Positions 62,960 through 64,000 of a DNA stretch of 64,000 nt are shown piece after piece (within the stretch, counting starts at the first letter, position 1; every line of letters begins with the position of its first letter). Made by a program: the position numbers and the translations under genes. The stretch is from Boudabousia liubingyangii (lineage in GTDB: Bacteria; Actinomycetota; Actinomycetes; Actinomycetales; Actinomycetaceae). Where the stretch lies: NCBI RefSeq assembly GCF_001907245.1, contig NZ_MQSU01000003.1, positions 62,001-126,000 of the forward strand. The letters are read 5' to 3'. Under the pieces are notes generated by a model that was given only the letters and a program-made list of their open reading frames with translations, made no database searches and was not told where the DNA came from.

Positions 62960-63295
62960 ATATAAACCATAGCTCAACGGTGTAACTAAATCGGGTTAGT
63001 TTTCGTGACGAACGCAAAAGAATTCACGGCGCGAACTGTTTTCAAAGCTAGTAAGGTACTTAGTGTCACTAAATTAAAGTGTGGTCACACTTATAGCGAA
63101 CGACCCACCCAAAGTGCACCTGAAGCCTCCTGGTTTTGACCAAACCAGGTAATTAGACTCCCCGGTCCGCGCTGGGGACGCTCAAGAGAGGGCGGAAGGG
63201 GCCGGGAAAGTCAATGTTAGACAGCCCCCGGCCCCTTTCTTAGCGGTATCAGTATGTCAACCAAAAAGGTCGAAATACGTCAACTAGCTACCATT
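62960..63295. other. 336 nt intergenic region with two palindromes and a terminator-like hairpin
   Basis: TTAGTGTCACTAA (63060-63072) and AGTGTGGTCACACT (63078-63091) are perfect palindromes 5 nt apart, sharing AGTG/CAC halves. A stem CCTGGTTT/AAACCAGG lies near 63130-63150, and AAGGGGCCGGG / CCCGGCCCCTT (63196-63237) is followed by TCTTAG. Together these could be a regulated small RNA on the plus strand of about 130 nt, or the promoter region and terminator of flanking genes. No ORF of quality. Confidence 0.4.

Positions 63296-64000
<705 letters not shown>

Overview
The window looks like chromosomal DNA of an actinobacterium, most likely a member of Actinomycetaceae or a close relative. The evidence is DUF5926, an actinobacterial sterol-carrier-like protein, an 'anchored-repeat' metal ABC transporter, a PriA/HisA-type isomerase, a Corynebacterium-like trp operon, and frequent TANNNT boxes placed 6-7 nt before ATG/GTG starts (leaderless genes). 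Base composition is moderately GC-rich. The leucine codon CTA is unusually common, so CTAG is not avoided.

Layout. 1-8.5 kb: pgm (cut by the left edge), a lipoprotein and murJ, deoD, then DUF5926, a family-2 glycosyltransferase, pheA and a PAP2 phosphatase. 8.5-12.95 kb: a four-gene anchored-repeat metal uptake operon behind two Fur/Zur-like boxes. 13.0-16.6 kb: an AT-rich pair of half-transporter ABC exporters. 16.6-23.8 kb: DyP peroxidase, a MacB-like ABC pair, YbjQ protein, uracil permease, an arsenate-reductase/LMW-PTP-like protein without its catalytic cysteine, and thrB. 23.9-27.7 kb: an AT-richer block of small hypothetical genes, including a DUF4429-SHOCT protein. 27.75-34 kb: tRNA-Ser, SRP RNA, an alanine/Na+ symporter, an SGNH hydrolase, dnaX and recR. 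34-39.2 kb: an ABC-2 transporter, trxA, aroD, a TetR regulator with paired operators, and a Nudix hydrolase. 39.3-48.1 kb: purine genes purD-orf-purC-purS-purQ and purL, with a 611 bp intergenic cluster of DnaA boxes between purQ and purL. 48.3-55.9 kb: an attenuator-controlled trp operon. 55.9-64 kb: corA, a lipoprotein and small genes, tRNA-Gly, two surface proteins, a sterol-carrier-like protein, and gdhA (cut by the right edge).

The trp operon is the most interesting system. A leader peptide with three tandem Trp codons and mutually exclusive hairpins precedes trpE-trpG-trpD, then a single ORF fusing TrpC to TrpB, then trpA, then a HisA/PriA-family gene. No TrpF domain is present. TrpC, TrpB and TrpA resemble the enteric/Corynebacterium type, in which TrpC is normally fused to TrpF. 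My reading is that the TrpF domain was lost in place, joining TrpC to TrpB, and that the adjacent PriA-like enzyme supplies phosphoribosylanthranilate isomerase activity.

Other notable points are a candidate programmed frameshift site in dnaX (A7 heptamer, short spacer, GC hairpin, immediate -1 stop), the DnaA-box cluster about 10 kb from dnaX-recR, the metal-responsive boxes, and a TetR operator motif that recurs upstream of a distant ABC operon. All functional calls come from reading the sequence by eye; no database search was run.
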